Of a stretch of 48,078 nt of DNA, positions 1-7,857 are shown piece after piece. Positions within the stretch are counted from its first letter, which is position 1. The number at the start of each line of letters is the position of its first letter. Origin of the DNA: Parendozoicomonas sp. Alg238-R29 (GTDB lineage Bacteria > Pseudomonadota > Gammaproteobacteria > Pseudomonadales > Endozoicomonadaceae); NCBI RefSeq assembly GCF_947331445.1, contig NZ_CAMZOG010000030.1, positions 1 to 48,078 of the forward strand. The letters run 5' to 3'. Position numbers and translations under genes: made by a program. The notes under the pieces are model-generated. The model did no database searches, was not told where the DNA came from, and worked only from the letters and a program-made list of their open reading frames with translations.

Positions 1-242
1 TCCTTGGGCGCAGTGAAAATGCTGTAAAAATACAGGTGCTCACAGCAATGATTGCCTACCTCCTGCTGCGCCTGGCTCAGATCACAACACCCTGCAAATT
101 GTCGTTACAGCAAATAGCCCGAAGAGTCAGTCTTAATCTGACCCGCCGTTGCTCTTTGTTGGAATTATTCAGTGATCCGCCGGATAGCATGGAAGTCAAT
201 TCACTCCAGAATCAGGGGAGTCTGGAACTGGTTTATGCTTAA
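1..242 (+). CDS. IS4-family transposase, C-terminal fragment (5' partial)
   Basis: The reading frame is open from the window edge (first full codon at 3) to TAA at 240-242 and encodes the last 79 or so residues of a DDE transposase. It is identical to the C-terminus of the copy at 47512-48078, which also shows the YREK signature of the IS4 family; that motif lies upstream of this fragment. The gene is cut by the window edge, not visibly broken. Family assignment rests on the longer copy. Confidence 0.85.
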   Translation, partial: LGRSENAVKIQVLTAMIAYLLLRLAQITTPCKLSLQQIARRVSLNLTRRCSLLELFSDPPDSMEVNSLQNQGSLELVYA

Positions 243-256
243 CCGGACAGTAGTGA
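1..256 (+). mobile_element. IS4-family insertion sequence, right-end fragment (left window edge)
   Basis: The first 256 bases are the exact reverse complement of 47498-47753 at the other end of the window. Similarity stops abruptly after the shared GGACAGTAGTGA, which marks the element end on the transposase 3' side. The other end lies outside the window, so target duplication and inverted repeats cannot be checked. Confidence 0.85.
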
Positions 257-415
257 TCTAATTTAACTTTTACAGTTTAATAAGCCAGAAGAAGAAACCT
301 GGCCCAACCCCAATAAATTTAAAATATGACGCATTATTGATTTGCACCACAACACAACAACCGCCGGATAGGCAACATAATCGCTCTCTTATACCAGGTG
401 ACGTAACTTAATCTC
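257..415. other. Intergenic, AT-rich, nothing recognised
   Basis: 159 bases between the IS end and the acetyltransferase. No gene, hairpin or repeat was recognised. A possible weak Shine-Dalgarno (AGGTG, 396-400) precedes the next start by 15 bases. Confidence 0.4.
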
Positions 416-934
416 ATGGACATTCCCCAGATAGAAACAGATCGCTTAATCCTTAGAGGTCTTCGTGAAGAGGACTTCCCGGCTTACGCCCAATGGTGCA
501 CCAACCCGAAATTCATGAAACATATTGGCCCTCAAAAACCAATCAGCAGAGAAGATGCCTGGCGCAGTATGGCGATGGTTGTTGGCCATTGGCCGTTAAG
601 AGGTTTTGGTTTTTGGGCTCTCGAAGAAAAAGCTACCGGAGAACTGGTTGGCCGAGCAGGGCTTTTTGAGCCTGAAGGCTGGCCTGGCACAGAAGTGGGC
701 TGGGGACTCGACCCAAACCACTGGGGCAAGGGTTACGCGACAGAAGCCGCAAAAGCAGCCGTAAAATGGGGTTTCGAGAATACTGATAACGATGAACTTA
801 TCAGCCTTATTTCCCCGGACAATCACCCTTCAATAAAAGTGTCGGAAAGGATTGGGCAAACATTTTCCAGAAACTTTAACTTTCACGGTAATGAAATAAG
901 TATCTACAGCCTTTCCCGTTCTGCTTTAAAATAA
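416..934 (+). CDS. GNAT-family N-acetyltransferase (RimJ/RimL type)
   Basis: The 172-residue protein has the layout of the acetyl-CoA-dependent GNAT fold of the RimJ/RimL subgroup. It begins with IETDRLILRGLREEDFPAY, a typical opening for these enzymes, and carries the core EVGWGLDPNHWGKGYATEAA around residues 92-111, where the Q/RxxGxG/A-type loop binds the acetyl-CoA pyrophosphate. The tail segment DNHPSIKVSERIG is also typical. The substrate (ribosomal protein N-terminus, antibiotic or small amine) cannot be told from sequence. The ATG at 416 fits the family start. It is the first gene after the IS and runs in the same direction as the following genes, with a 54-base gap. Confidence 0.88.
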   Translation: MDIPQIETDRLILRGLREEDFPAYAQWCTNPKFMKHIGPQKPISREDAWRSMAMVVGHWPLRGFGFWALEEKATGELVGRAGLFEPEGWPGTEVGWGLDPNHWGKGYATEAAKAAVKWGFENTDNDELISLISPDNHPSIKVSERIGQTFSRNFNFHGNEISIYSLSRSALK

Positions 935-988
935 GCACCCATCGTCTAATAAGCCGATATACACCAATAAGAAGAGGCTTGCTTTATC

Positions 989-1843
989 ATGGTAGAACAA
1001 CAGGTAATCACGTGCTCAGATAACTACCCACTGTCAATTAATTTTTATCCGTCACCAAACCCCAAAGGTACTGTGATCATCGCCAGTGCCATTGGGGTAT
1101 CTCAAACTTACTACCAGCGTTTTGCTGACTTTTTGGTAGAAAGTGGTTTGCACGCAATCACATTTGATTACCGCTATACCGGGCAAAACAGCACCTCAGC
1201 AAAATCTACATCACTGAGTCTTTCTGATTGGGGTTCGCAGGATATCGAAACCGTTATCCAGTTTGCACTCACTAAAAATCTTCCCGCTTACTTTATTGGA
1301 CACAGTATTGGCGGACAGCTGCTTGGTCTGGCTCCCTCTGCAAAAGAGCTGAAGAAAATGGTGTTCGTTGCCTCATCGGCTCCCTACTGGAAACGGTGGC
1401 CTGCGCCGGAGAACCTGAAAATCCTGTTGGCCGCCAAAGTTCTGTTTCCACTTATTGCCGGTTTCACCAAACAGTTTCCAACCAAGTCTCTGGGGTTGGG
1501 AAACCAGCCTATTCCTTCGCCTTACATCAGTCAGTGGTCTCGGTGGATGACTGAACAGGATTACCTGTTTCAGGATACCTTTCATCTCGATACCAGCCAT
1601 TATCCAAATATTAAGGGCAATATCCTTTCCCTCGGTTTTACCGATGACAATCTTGCTCCCGAAATCAATATTGAATACCTGTTGCGCTTCTTCCCCGGTG
1701 CACCTTCCTCCTTAAAAATACTCAATCCAAAAAATCTTGGGGTGAAGGCTATAGCCCATACTGGGTTCTTCAGGGACACCCTGAAAGAAAACTTATGGAA
1801 AAGTGTACTGACCTGGATTGAAAGCGGGGAGTTTCAGGAATAA
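989..1843 (+). CDS. Alpha/beta-fold hydrolase
   Basis: The 284-residue protein has the nucleophile elbow GHSIGG at residues 104-109 (Ser106). A likely oxyanion-region strand (GTVIIASAIGV) lies near residues 27-37. A late SLGFTDDNLAP segment probably carries the catalytic Asp, and a near-terminal AHTGFFR the His, so the Ser-Asp-His triad looks complete. It resembles serine-aminopeptidase-like (S33-type) esterases; the substrate is unknown. No signal peptide is apparent, so it is probably cytoplasmic. Its stop codon overlaps the start of the next gene by one base (TAATG), suggesting translational coupling. Confidence 0.85.
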   Translation: MVEQQVITCSDNYPLSINFYPSPNPKGTVIIASAIGVSQTYYQRFADFLVESGLHAITFDYRYTGQNSTSAKSTSLSLSDWGSQDIETVIQFALTKNLPAYFIGHSIGGQLLGLAPSAKELKKMVFVASSAPYWKRWPAPENLKILLAAKVLFPLIAGFTKQFPTKSLGLGNQPIPSPYISQWSRWMTEQDYLFQDTFHLDTSHYPNIKGNILSLGFTDDNLAPEINIEYLLRFFPGAPSSLKILNPKNLGVKAIAHTGFFRDTLKENLWKSVLTWIESGEFQE

Positions 1844-2235
1844 TGTGCACAGGGATACAGAACAATGAGATCCCGATGAACTCTGCTAAACGCCCGGTGA
1901 ATTGCCATAAGGCTTATCACGCTCATGTTTACTTTGATAGGCAGACTTTGGAGTTTGCAGAAAAGCTTTGCCTTGAAGCAGGCGACCTTTTCGGTTTAAA
2001 AGTCGGGCGTGTTCACCAAAAACTGGTCGGCCCCCATCCCCGCTGGAGTTGCCAGATCATATTCTCACATAAGAGCTTTGATGAACTGGTTCCCTGGCTG
2101 GATAAGAACCGGGGAAATCTCAGCATTCTGATTCATGCCCTGACCGGTGATGACCTGAAGGATCATACTGAGTTTGCCTATTGGCTGGGAGACTGTGTTG
2201 CTCTTGATTTCAGCATGTTCGCCCCACAGACATAA
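1843..2235 (+). CDS. DOPA 4,5-dioxygenase family protein
   Basis: The 130-residue protein matches the small DOPA 4,5-dioxygenase-like family (ferredoxin-like fold, extradiol ring cleavage in fungal and plant-pigment homologues). Typical features are YHAHVYFD near the N-terminus, a GRVHQKLVGPHPRWSCQI segment and IHALTGDDLKDHTEFAYWLG near the C-terminus. The conserved His residues in these segments are the likely metal ligands. The bacterial role is not established. The first ATG overlaps the preceding stop; an internal ATG at 1876 gives a protein starting closer to the conserved region. The gap to bluB is five bases, so the hydrolase, this gene and bluB look like one transcript. Confidence 0.85.
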   Translation: MCTGIQNNEIPMNSAKRPVNCHKAYHAHVYFDRQTLEFAEKLCLEAGDLFGLKVGRVHQKLVGPHPRWSCQIIFSHKSFDELVPWLDKNRGNLSILIHALTGDDLKDHTEFAYWLGDCVALDFSMFAPQT

Positions 2236-2240
2236 CGTTT

Positions 2241-2888
2241 ATGACTATTACTGAATCCGAAAGAGATGCTCTCTATAAAACTATTTTTTCACGACGAGAC
2301 GTTCGGGGAGAGTTTCTCAACAAACCTGTTCCGGAAGATATTTTAAAACGCATTCTCAAGGCCGCACACCACGCTCCCAGCGTGGGCTTCATGCAGCCAT
2401 GGGACTTTATTGTTGTTCAGTGTCCGTCAACCAAGCAGGCGATCAAGGAGGGCTTCCAGAAGGCCCACGCGGAATCAGCTGAAATGTTTGATAGTGAACG
2501 CAAGCAACAATACAGCGCCCTCAAACTGGAAGGTATTCTCGAGGCACCACTGGGTATTTGTGTAACCTGTGACCGTTCCAGAAATGGTCCCGTTGTATTA
2601 GGTCGTACGATCAAGCCAGAGATGGATTTATACAGTTCTGTTTGCGCCATACAAAACCTGTGGCTTGCTGCCCGGGCAGAAAACCTTGGCGTTGGCTGGG
2701 TCAGTATTATTCATGACCATGTACTTCGTACAGCTCTGAATATTCCCGACAGCATCGATATTATCGCTTACCTGTGCGTAGGTTATGTTAGCCAGTTCCA
2801 TGAAAAGCCAGAGCTGGAAAAACGGGGCTGGTTGTCACGCCGAAGCCTCGAAGCAGCTATTCACTATGAGTCCTGGCCTGAAGACTAG
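2241..2888 (+). CDS. bluB: BluB, 5,6-dimethylbenzimidazole synthase
   Basis: The 215-residue protein fits BluB, a nitroreductase-fold enzyme that fragments FMNH2 with oxygen to make 5,6-dimethylbenzimidazole, the lower ligand of vitamin B12. Visible family features are FSRRDVRGEF (flavin-phosphate binding) near residue 16, LKAAHHAPSVGFMQPWDF near residue 38, and NLGVGWVSI near residue 148. Length is usual for the family. No other cobalamin genes are in the window, so the role may be lower-ligand supply for salvaged corrinoids. The stop codon TAG (2886-2888) sits exactly at the junction with a MITE fragment, its G apparently being the first base of the element. Confidence 0.92.
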   Translation: MTITESERDALYKTIFSRRDVRGEFLNKPVPEDILKRILKAAHHAPSVGFMQPWDFIVVQCPSTKQAIKEGFQKAHAESAEMFDSERKQQYSALKLEGILEAPLGICVTCDRSRNGPVVLGRTIKPEMDLYSSVCAIQNLWLAARAENLGVGWVSIIHDHVLRTALNIPDSIDIIAYLCVGYVSQFHEKPELEKRGWLSRRSLEAAIHYESWPED

Positions 2889-2957
2889 GGGGCGTTCTCA
2901 ATTAAGCATACGACTCAGTGGCGCCTACCCATAGAGGCTCTCGGCAATGCTGGGTTC
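2888..2957. mobile_element. MITE remnant (TA-inserting family), inverted end
   Basis: Starts TA-GGGGGCGTTCTC directly at the bluB stop. The segment through CGACTCAGTGGCG is the reverse complement of 20226-20260. The inner part AATGCTGGGTTCG matches the inverted inner left arm of the copy at 17736-17885. The other terminal repeat is missing and the sequence passes directly into the broken EamA gene, so this is an internally deleted copy. Confidence 0.6.
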
Positions 2958-3474
2958 GCTGCCCTGTTTCTTAAAGAGCAGCTTACGACCCGAAAAATAG
3001 TTTCTATTACATTGGAGTTTATCGGTGTGCTGATTATCGTCAAACCCGGCATTGAGGCCAACACTGATCATGCTGGCTTCAGCGTTGTTTTACGCAATGG
3101 TTCATTCATCCACAAAGGCTCTTGCCTCAACAGAAAGCATTTCCAGAGTAGTATTATTTATGTGCGTTGTTCAGCCTCCTATAGGGTTGATCTTTTCTCT
3201 TTCCGGTTGGACATGGCCAGCTTTGGCCCAACTTTCATGGATCTCATGGATCGTTATTATAGGCATTTCCGCACTTTCAGCTCATTACTGTATGACCAAA
3301 GCTATGCAATGTGCAGAAGTAACAACCGTTTTGACTCTGGATTTTCTGCACCTGCCAACTATGTCTGTAGTGGGAGCGTGGCTGTATAGCGAAGATATGA
3401 ATATTTCTTTATTAATTGGAGGGGGTGTCATGTTGCTGGGCAATTCGCTGAATAGCTATCTCCCAACAACATGA
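2955..3474 (+). pseudogene. EamA/DMT-family transporter, 5'-truncated and frameshifted
   Basis: The remains encode the end of the first EamA domain (ALFLKEQLTTRKIV followed by FIGVLIIVKPG, read in the frame of 3012) and then, one frame over from about 3052, most of a second EamA domain (MLASALFYAMVHSSTK, ISALSAHYCMTKAM, TVLTLDFLHLPTM). Intact transporters of this family are about 290 residues with ten membrane helices; here the first half is gone and the two remaining pieces are in different frames around 3045-3055. The 5' end is replaced by a MITE fragment. It would have exported or imported small metabolites; it should be non-functional now. Confidence 0.8.
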
Positions 3475-3533
3475 AAGGAGAAGCAAGAGTTCAAAAGCTA
3501 GGGATATACATGCATAGCTTGCCCCTCTGTATT

Positions 3534-3790
3534 CTACCAAAACGCTATCTCCCGAACATATGCTGAGTTGATAGTATCTTTTCTGTTTGGAATCACCATT
3601 CCGTTCACGGAGTAATATTCGCAGGCTTCTTTCTGGTAATCCGATGCCAGCGAGATCAGTTCGGTGAATTTGGCACGGGCGGAATAAATGGGGTACTGGA
3701 TCATGGCGACAATGGCTAGAATACCGATTATCGTCGCTGCTACCCTTAAATCGATTAGGGTGAACCCTTTCTATTTTTCTCCCAGCCCTG
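3534..3790 (-). pseudogene. Type IV pilin (prepilin) remnant with nonsense codon before the cleavage site
   Basis: On the minus strand the frame reads KGFTLIDLRVAATIIGILAI, the classical prepilin peptidase site (G/F) and hydrophobic alpha-1 helix of a type IVa pilin, continuing through IQYPIYSARAKFTELISLAS to a TAG at 3534-3536. The codon just before the Lys-Gly cleavage site is TAG and no start codon is visible upstream, so the leader is destroyed. Position +5, normally Glu, is Asp. The C-terminal half, with the disulfide loop, is absent. pilU is the only pilus gene that appears intact in the window. Confidence 0.75.
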
Positions 3791-3913
3791 AGAGTTACCC
3801 ATCCAATTTATGGCAGTACAACCTCAGGTCTCACACTTACTCTTTGAATATCATAAAGTTATCACTCTCTACGTTTCTCTACATAAGCCCTCTTAATTAT
3901 CATCGGCCTTCGC

Positions 3914-3919
3914 TATAAT
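3914..3919 (+). promoter_or_regulatory. Candidate -10 box (TATAAT)
   Basis: A perfect TATAAT lies 40 bases before the ATG at 3959. No convincing -35 was seen at the expected distance, so this is a weak call. Confidence 0.35.
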
Positions 3920-3958
3920 CCTTTCTTGTTTTATTGCCTGTACACCAACGAGTTCCTT

Positions 3959-4366
3959 ATGTCTCAACCCACCGAAACCGGTATCAGCCAATCCACCCGC
4001 GAAGCTGTAGTGAATAAAATCACCGATAGTCTGAAGGTACTCTACCCTCTCGCTCAAAGCGCAGACGAACAGCTGGAGATGCTGAAAAAACAGAATAAGG
4101 GCAAGTTCTCAGCCATTTTCCAGAAGGGCTCCCCTTTTACAGCGAACTCTGACCGTTTTCTGCCCTACATGGTTGAAACCGCTAATGAGCTGACCGAACT
4201 ACTAAAGGTGGATGACACCGCATACGTGATGTCTTTAAAACAGCTGATGCATAAGGTTCAGCTGCTTCATGAAGTGCTTACTCGCTTCCATGCTATTAAA
4301 GACGAAAAGAGTGAACAGACTGAACAAAAAGAACAAAAAGAACAAAAAGAACAGTCCGTTCATTAA
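3959..4366 (+). CDS. Hypothetical protein with EQK-repeat tail
   Basis: The 135-residue protein is not recognised. The frame is open from 3926, but the ATG at 3959 is preferred: it follows a TATAAT by 40 bases and gives a plausible N-terminus (MSQPTETGISQ). The body is predicted to be mostly alpha-helical and soluble. The C-terminus is a highly charged tail made by a nine-base repeat (GAACAAAAA, three full copies from 4322, then GAACAG) that encodes Glu-Gln-Lys units. It is convergent with mobA and shares a terminator hairpin with it. Confidence 0.65.
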   Translation: MSQPTETGISQSTREAVVNKITDSLKVLYPLAQSADEQLEMLKKQNKGKFSAIFQKGSPFTANSDRFLPYMVETANELTELLKVDDTAYVMSLKQLMHKVQLLHEVLTRFHAIKDEKSEQTEQKEQKEQKEQSVH

Positions 4367-4378
4367 TGAGTATTGAAT

Positions 4379-4401
4379 ATGGAGAGTTTAATTCTCTCCA
4401 T
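4379..4401. terminator. Bidirectional hairpin between convergent genes
   Basis: ATGGAGAG pairs with CTCTCCAT across a seven-base loop (4387-4393), and the pairing extends outward through GAAT/ATTC with a mismatch. It lies between two converging genes, and the mobA stop codon is in the loop. Confidence 0.6.
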
Positions 4402-4978
4402 TCAAGCAAGCTTTCCACTCTTCCGGAGTATTGGTATTGGAAAAGCAGTCCTGGTGGTTATCAGGCTTAGGCAGAGAAACCCCTCCCAACTTCTCGAACA
4501 GCCGCCATAGAGCATAATCACGGCGATTGTCACTGGTAATAGCCACCTCAACAGCTTGCAGGACTTCCTTATTAACCGGCAATAACAGTGGCAACGAATA
4601 GTTCTGGTATTGCACTGGTCGGCACCCATCAAACTCACAGACCAGCTTGGTCAAATGCTCTGGCCGAAGTAAAGGCATATCCACAGGGATGATAATAAGT
4701 GCTGGAGTTTGACACACTTTTAACACCGCATGAATGCCGGAAAGCGGCCCGCGGCCAGGGTATATATCAACAATCGAGTTGCTCGACAAACCTGGACGAT
4801 TCACAAGAACATTATCAGCCCCAGCAGCCTTCAAGGTCTCCCCCATATGTTGATAGAGCGGTTTTTCTCCCCACAGCAACATGGCTTTATCTTCCCCCAT
4901 GCGGGAAGACTGACCGCTGGCAAGAACAACGCCCGTCCAGGCCCATGAAGAAGTACTTTGTGATGTCAACACGGTCAT
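4388..4978 (-). CDS. mobA: MobA, molybdenum cofactor guanylyltransferase
   Basis: The 196-residue protein transfers GMP to molybdopterin-Mo to form the guanine dinucleotide cofactor of DMSO-reductase-family enzymes. The signature nucleotide-binding loop appears as LASGQSSRMGEDKAMLLW near residues 19-36 (usually LAGGxSxRMGxDK). It is followed by DIYPGRGPLSGIHAVL and IIIPVDMPLL, the acidic metal-binding motif. Length is normal for MobA. No molybdoenzyme gene is in the window. The stop codon falls in the loop of a terminator hairpin shared with the convergent hypothetical gene. Confidence 0.9.
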   Translation of the reverse strand: MTVLTSQSTSSWAWTGVVLASGQSSRMGEDKAMLLWGEKPLYQHMGETLKAAGADNVLVNRPGLSSNSIVDIYPGRGPLSGIHAVLKVCQTPALIIIPVDMPLLRPEHLTKLVCEFDGCRPVQYQNYSLPLLLPVNKEVLQAVEVAITSDNRRDYALWRLFEKLGGVSLPKPDNHQDCFSNTNTPEEWKACLNGEN

Positions 4979-5044
4979 AGAGTCACAAATTAATTAGAAA
5001 CCTGTGAGATGTTAAGGCTCCCGTCTACGGATGCAAATTTATTG

Positions 5045-5275
5045 AGAAATAAGGCCATTGTTCACGATTGACCATCGGTTCATAGAGCACTGCTTCTACC
5101 TTCAGAGAATGGAAGAAGTTTTCCACACAGGCGTTCCAACAATCGCCCGCTTTACGGCCTCAGCCTTAAGCTCAGGAGAATTCAGCCTTGAGCTCAGGAG
5201 AATGGAGTTTACGCTTTTTCTTGGTTGTCATTGGTCACCTCGCAGAGTGATTTTACCCTCTTAGGGAGGTGTCCA
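5045..5275 (-). pseudogene. IS3-family transposase remnant (OrfA start joined to OrfB end)
   Basis: Reading the minus strand from ATG at 5231 gives MTTKKKRKLHSPELKAEF, the usual start of an IS3-family OrfA. A few codons later, in another frame, comes GDCWNACVENFFHSLKVEA, the C-terminal DDE region of OrfB with the catalytic Glu. The whole middle of the element, roughly 1 kb, is missing. The bases upstream of the ATG (5232-5275) have the look of an IS3 left end, but no terminal repeats were confirmed. Confidence 0.7.
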
Positions 5276-5313
5276 TAACTACTGCTTCAGATCAGGGGAA
5301 GCCTGTGATGGTA

Positions 5314-7647
5314 TCACGTTCCTTCATCAGCGGTTTTAACAGGAGGTGTTGCCCTCTCACGGTAGACTTCAAAACCCTGTTCAAGTGATGAGAGCAATTC
5401 ATCCAACGACTTTTTATGTTGTGAGATGCCTTCGAGTGCATCCTTGTAGGAATAAGGCTGTTTACTCCCTGATGGGTTTGATGTTTGAAGTCCTTGTAGG
5501 CACTTTTTTCTGAGTTTACATATCTTTGGTAATTCAGAGGCTGTTTGGTTCACCTCCCGAATATAACGACAGCACTCTTCTCTTATCCACTGAAAGCCTT
5601 GCTGTAACTCTTCGTTATTGAAACATTTGGAGTCGTTCAAAAGTATCACTTTATCCAGATCCCTTCGGAAGCCTTCCATCAATCCAACATGGGTTGAGAA
5701 TTCCTGAAAGTGTGCTCTGAACTCTTCAACCATGGGCTGGAACTTCTGCCCATCTTGCGGAGGTGGCACCTGAAAGCCCCTCAAATATTCAGAATACCTT
5801 TTGATAAAGGACATGGATTTTTGGCAGGACTCATAAACCTCTTTAGCTTGTAAGTGGGCCCATTCAACAAGACCGTAGTACGCCAGTACCTTCTGCTCAG
5901 GTGTAGAGTTTTTCGCACTGCTGTTGGTAACCTGTCGATAAGCCCTGAAGCGCTCAGTGACATTGTCGGTTTTAATATTATCTGTAGCTTCTTTCAGTGT
6001 TTCCCAGTTGCTTTTTATAGCTATCTCCGAAAGAGACGGGCTAGCTATAGTAGCTTTCTGATTTTCAAGTGGAGAAGCTTCAAGTAGAGGAGCTTCACCC
6101 TCACAAAGTTTGTCTACAAGGGTACCTGCTGAATAGGCTTTCGGTGTTTTAGGAGTAGGCTTCGCCTTTTCCATTGCATCCAGTACTTTAATAGCTCTTT
6201 CAATGGTCTTGTTTGATTCGTTTTGTATTTGGGTGAGAAGCGCATCCAAGTTGTTATAGCGCTTTTTAGGTGGTGACTTTTCTTTAGGGTGAGGATAAAA
6301 GCTTGACCAGCAGGTTTTCAGGTCAGTCAGCAACTTTATAGCCCTCCATCTCATTCTCTGAATTTCCATAACACTATCTCCCTGTTCAGAGAGCTGAGCC
6401 GCTATTAGAAGGCTCACGTCCAGGACTGCCGCAGGAAAGTTTAGCGATTTATCCTCATACTCTGATAATCCCTCTTCGAGCATTTTATTGTCGGTACAAA
6501 ATCGAGCCATATCCTGCATAGATGTTTCTGTTATCTCTAAATATCCCGATACTGCTCCCATTAAAATGCGAGAGCAGAAGAGATCTATAGCGACCTTTGG
6601 TTCGCGCTTATCATTTAGAGATACTGCAAAATGTTTATCCGCCTCCAACAGAACTTTCTGTACCGCGAGAGCTTTCTGTGTCGCGAGAGCTTTCTGTGTC
6701 GTGGGAGCTTTCTGTGCCGTGGGAGCGTTAAATCCTTCAAATATGATCTGGAGTAACTTGAGTGTTTCGGCGCAAGCATCTCCTGGAAAAGTTTTTTTGA
6801 GTGAGACTTCGTCTTTTTTAACTTGGGCAATCGAGCCATAACAGGCTATATAGATAAGCGCTATCTTTCTGTAAAACAAGGGCATAAGGTTGGCTATATT
6901 GATCTTGAGCCTATTAATCTCGCTCCTATCAAAATCGGTGTCTTTTGACTGTAATTCCAGACACTGTGTGAAGTGAGAAAGTCCTGTGATGAATTGTGTT
7001 GCCACCTGATTAAATAGTGCACCCAGTTGCTGCCGGTCGTTACCAGTACCTAAAAATTTACGGCTAATAGAAGAGCAGGCTGTTATTAGCAAGGTGCTAG
7101 CCATGCTCTCTGCTCCTACACAGTCATGACTGCCGAGAAAGGCTAACACTCTTGCTCTGGCTTTATCGTAGGCATTCCTAAGAGAGGGGTTGCATCGAAC
7201 GTTTGCAATGCCTTGGGCTAAAGGCGCATTTGGGTTTTCGCAGTTATAGAGAGCAAGACATTTTCTCCAAGTGGGCTCTAACTGGCTTGCAAGCCCTTCT
7301 GGTGCCCAGAATTGTATTTCTTTGCCTGGGGAGTTTTGGCATGACTGTTGAAACTCTAATAATTTATGAGTTGCACCACTAGCCTCTTGCCCTAGTGCAT
7401 TTGCATCGCGGACTTTCCTGATCCTGAGTTTTACTTCGGTTGCGACTCTTCCTGCTTTTGTTTGTAACGCATCAAATGGCATTTTCTCCAACATGGCCAC
7501 ACTGGCTTCTTGAGAAGGAGGAATGCTGGTGACTTTATGTCCTGTTGCTATAGCTGCATGTGGCTTCGACACAGGTTCAGGCGTTGGCGTTCTGGATTGC
7601 GCAGGAGATTGGGGTACCGAATGTTGAGATTCAGCGGGGGTCATCAT
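5314..7647 (-). CDS. Large hypothetical protein (777 aa) with internal six-residue repeats
   Basis: No known domain was recognised. The N-terminus (about 45 residues) is rich in Pro, Ser and Thr, with no signal peptide. The body is helical, with several charged segments and scattered cysteines. Around residue 310 there is a run of six-residue units of the type QKALAT, produced by an 18-base DNA repeat (6665-6730). The ATG at 7647 follows an AGGTG five bases away. The gene is isolated, between an IS3 remnant and a decayed regulator. Size, low-complexity start and lack of obvious homologues would fit a lineage-specific or host-directed protein, but that is only inference. Confidence 0.65.
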   Translation of the reverse strand: MMTPAESQHSVPQSPAQSRTPTPEPVSKPHAAIATGHKVTSIPPSQEASVAMLEKMPFDALQTKAGRVATEVKLRIRKVRDANALGQEASGATHKLLEFQQSCQNSPGKEIQFWAPEGLASQLEPTWRKCLALYNCENPNAPLAQGIANVRCNPSLRNAYDKARARVLAFLGSHDCVGAESMASTLLITACSSISRKFLGTGNDRQQLGALFNQVATQFITGLSHFTQCLELQSKDTDFDRSEINRLKINIANLMPLFYRKIALIYIACYGSIAQVKKDEVSLKKTFPGDACAETLKLLQIIFEGFNAPTAQKAPTTQKALATQKALAVQKVLLEADKHFAVSLNDKREPKVAIDLFCSRILMGAVSGYLEITETSMQDMARFCTDNKMLEEGLSEYEDKSLNFPAAVLDVSLLIAAQLSEQGDSVMEIQRMRWRAIKLLTDLKTCWSSFYPHPKEKSPPKKRYNNLDALLTQIQNESNKTIERAIKVLDAMEKAKPTPKTPKAYSAGTLVDKLCEGEAPLLEASPLENQKATIASPSLSEIAIKSNWETLKEATDNIKTDNVTERFRAYRQVTNSSAKNSTPEQKVLAYYGLVEWAHLQAKEVYESCQKSMSFIKRYSEYLRGFQVPPPQDGQKFQPMVEEFRAHFQEFSTHVGLMEGFRRDLDKVILLNDSKCFNNEELQQGFQWIREECCRYIREVNQTASELPKICKLRKKCLQGLQTSNPSGSKQPYSYKDALEGISQHKKSLDELLSSLEQGFEVYRERATPPVKTADEGT
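6651..6730. repeat. 18-bp tandem repeat inside the 777-aa gene
   Basis: Units GCGAGAGCTTTCTGTGTC at 6665-6682 and 6683-6700, a variant at 6701-6718, a partial unit at 6719-6730 and a degenerate half unit before 6665. The repeat keeps the frame and encodes six-residue units containing QKA. Confidence 0.85.
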
Positions 7648-7740
7648 GGCACCTATTTTAGTTGCTAGAGTAGCGACTTGATTCCTGTTTGATTCTTTTT
7701 TCCTTGAAAGTTCCTGATAGTGATGGGGTGAATAACTATT

Positions 7741-7775
7741 TTGTTAGAAAGTACAGCTTTGTTAGAAAGTACAGC
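7741..7775. repeat. Short tandem duplication upstream of the 777-aa gene
   Basis: TTGTTAGAAAGTACAGC occurs twice in a row with one extra base between. On the plus strand the stretch 7741-7839 is open and would encode about 32 residues including LLESTALLESTA, with no ATG start; it may be a gene scrap. Confidence 0.6.
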
Positions 7776-7857
7776 AGCAAATTTAATGTTGTTAGGGCAG
7801 CTTGCCGAAGTGTTAAATGCTGCTGGATCACCGGGCTAAGAAGCACTTGAGTCGCTA

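Noticed and set aside
3688-3918. Plus-strand ORF of 76 residues
   Set aside because: It is antisense to the pilin remnant and its sequence lacks any protein-like feature; it ends at the promoter of the next gene.
5058-5080. Resemblance to the MITE terminus (TGTTCACGATTG...ATCG)
   Set aside because: The stretch is explained by the coding frame of the IS3 OrfB remnant, and the similarity is short with no TA flank or partner repeat.
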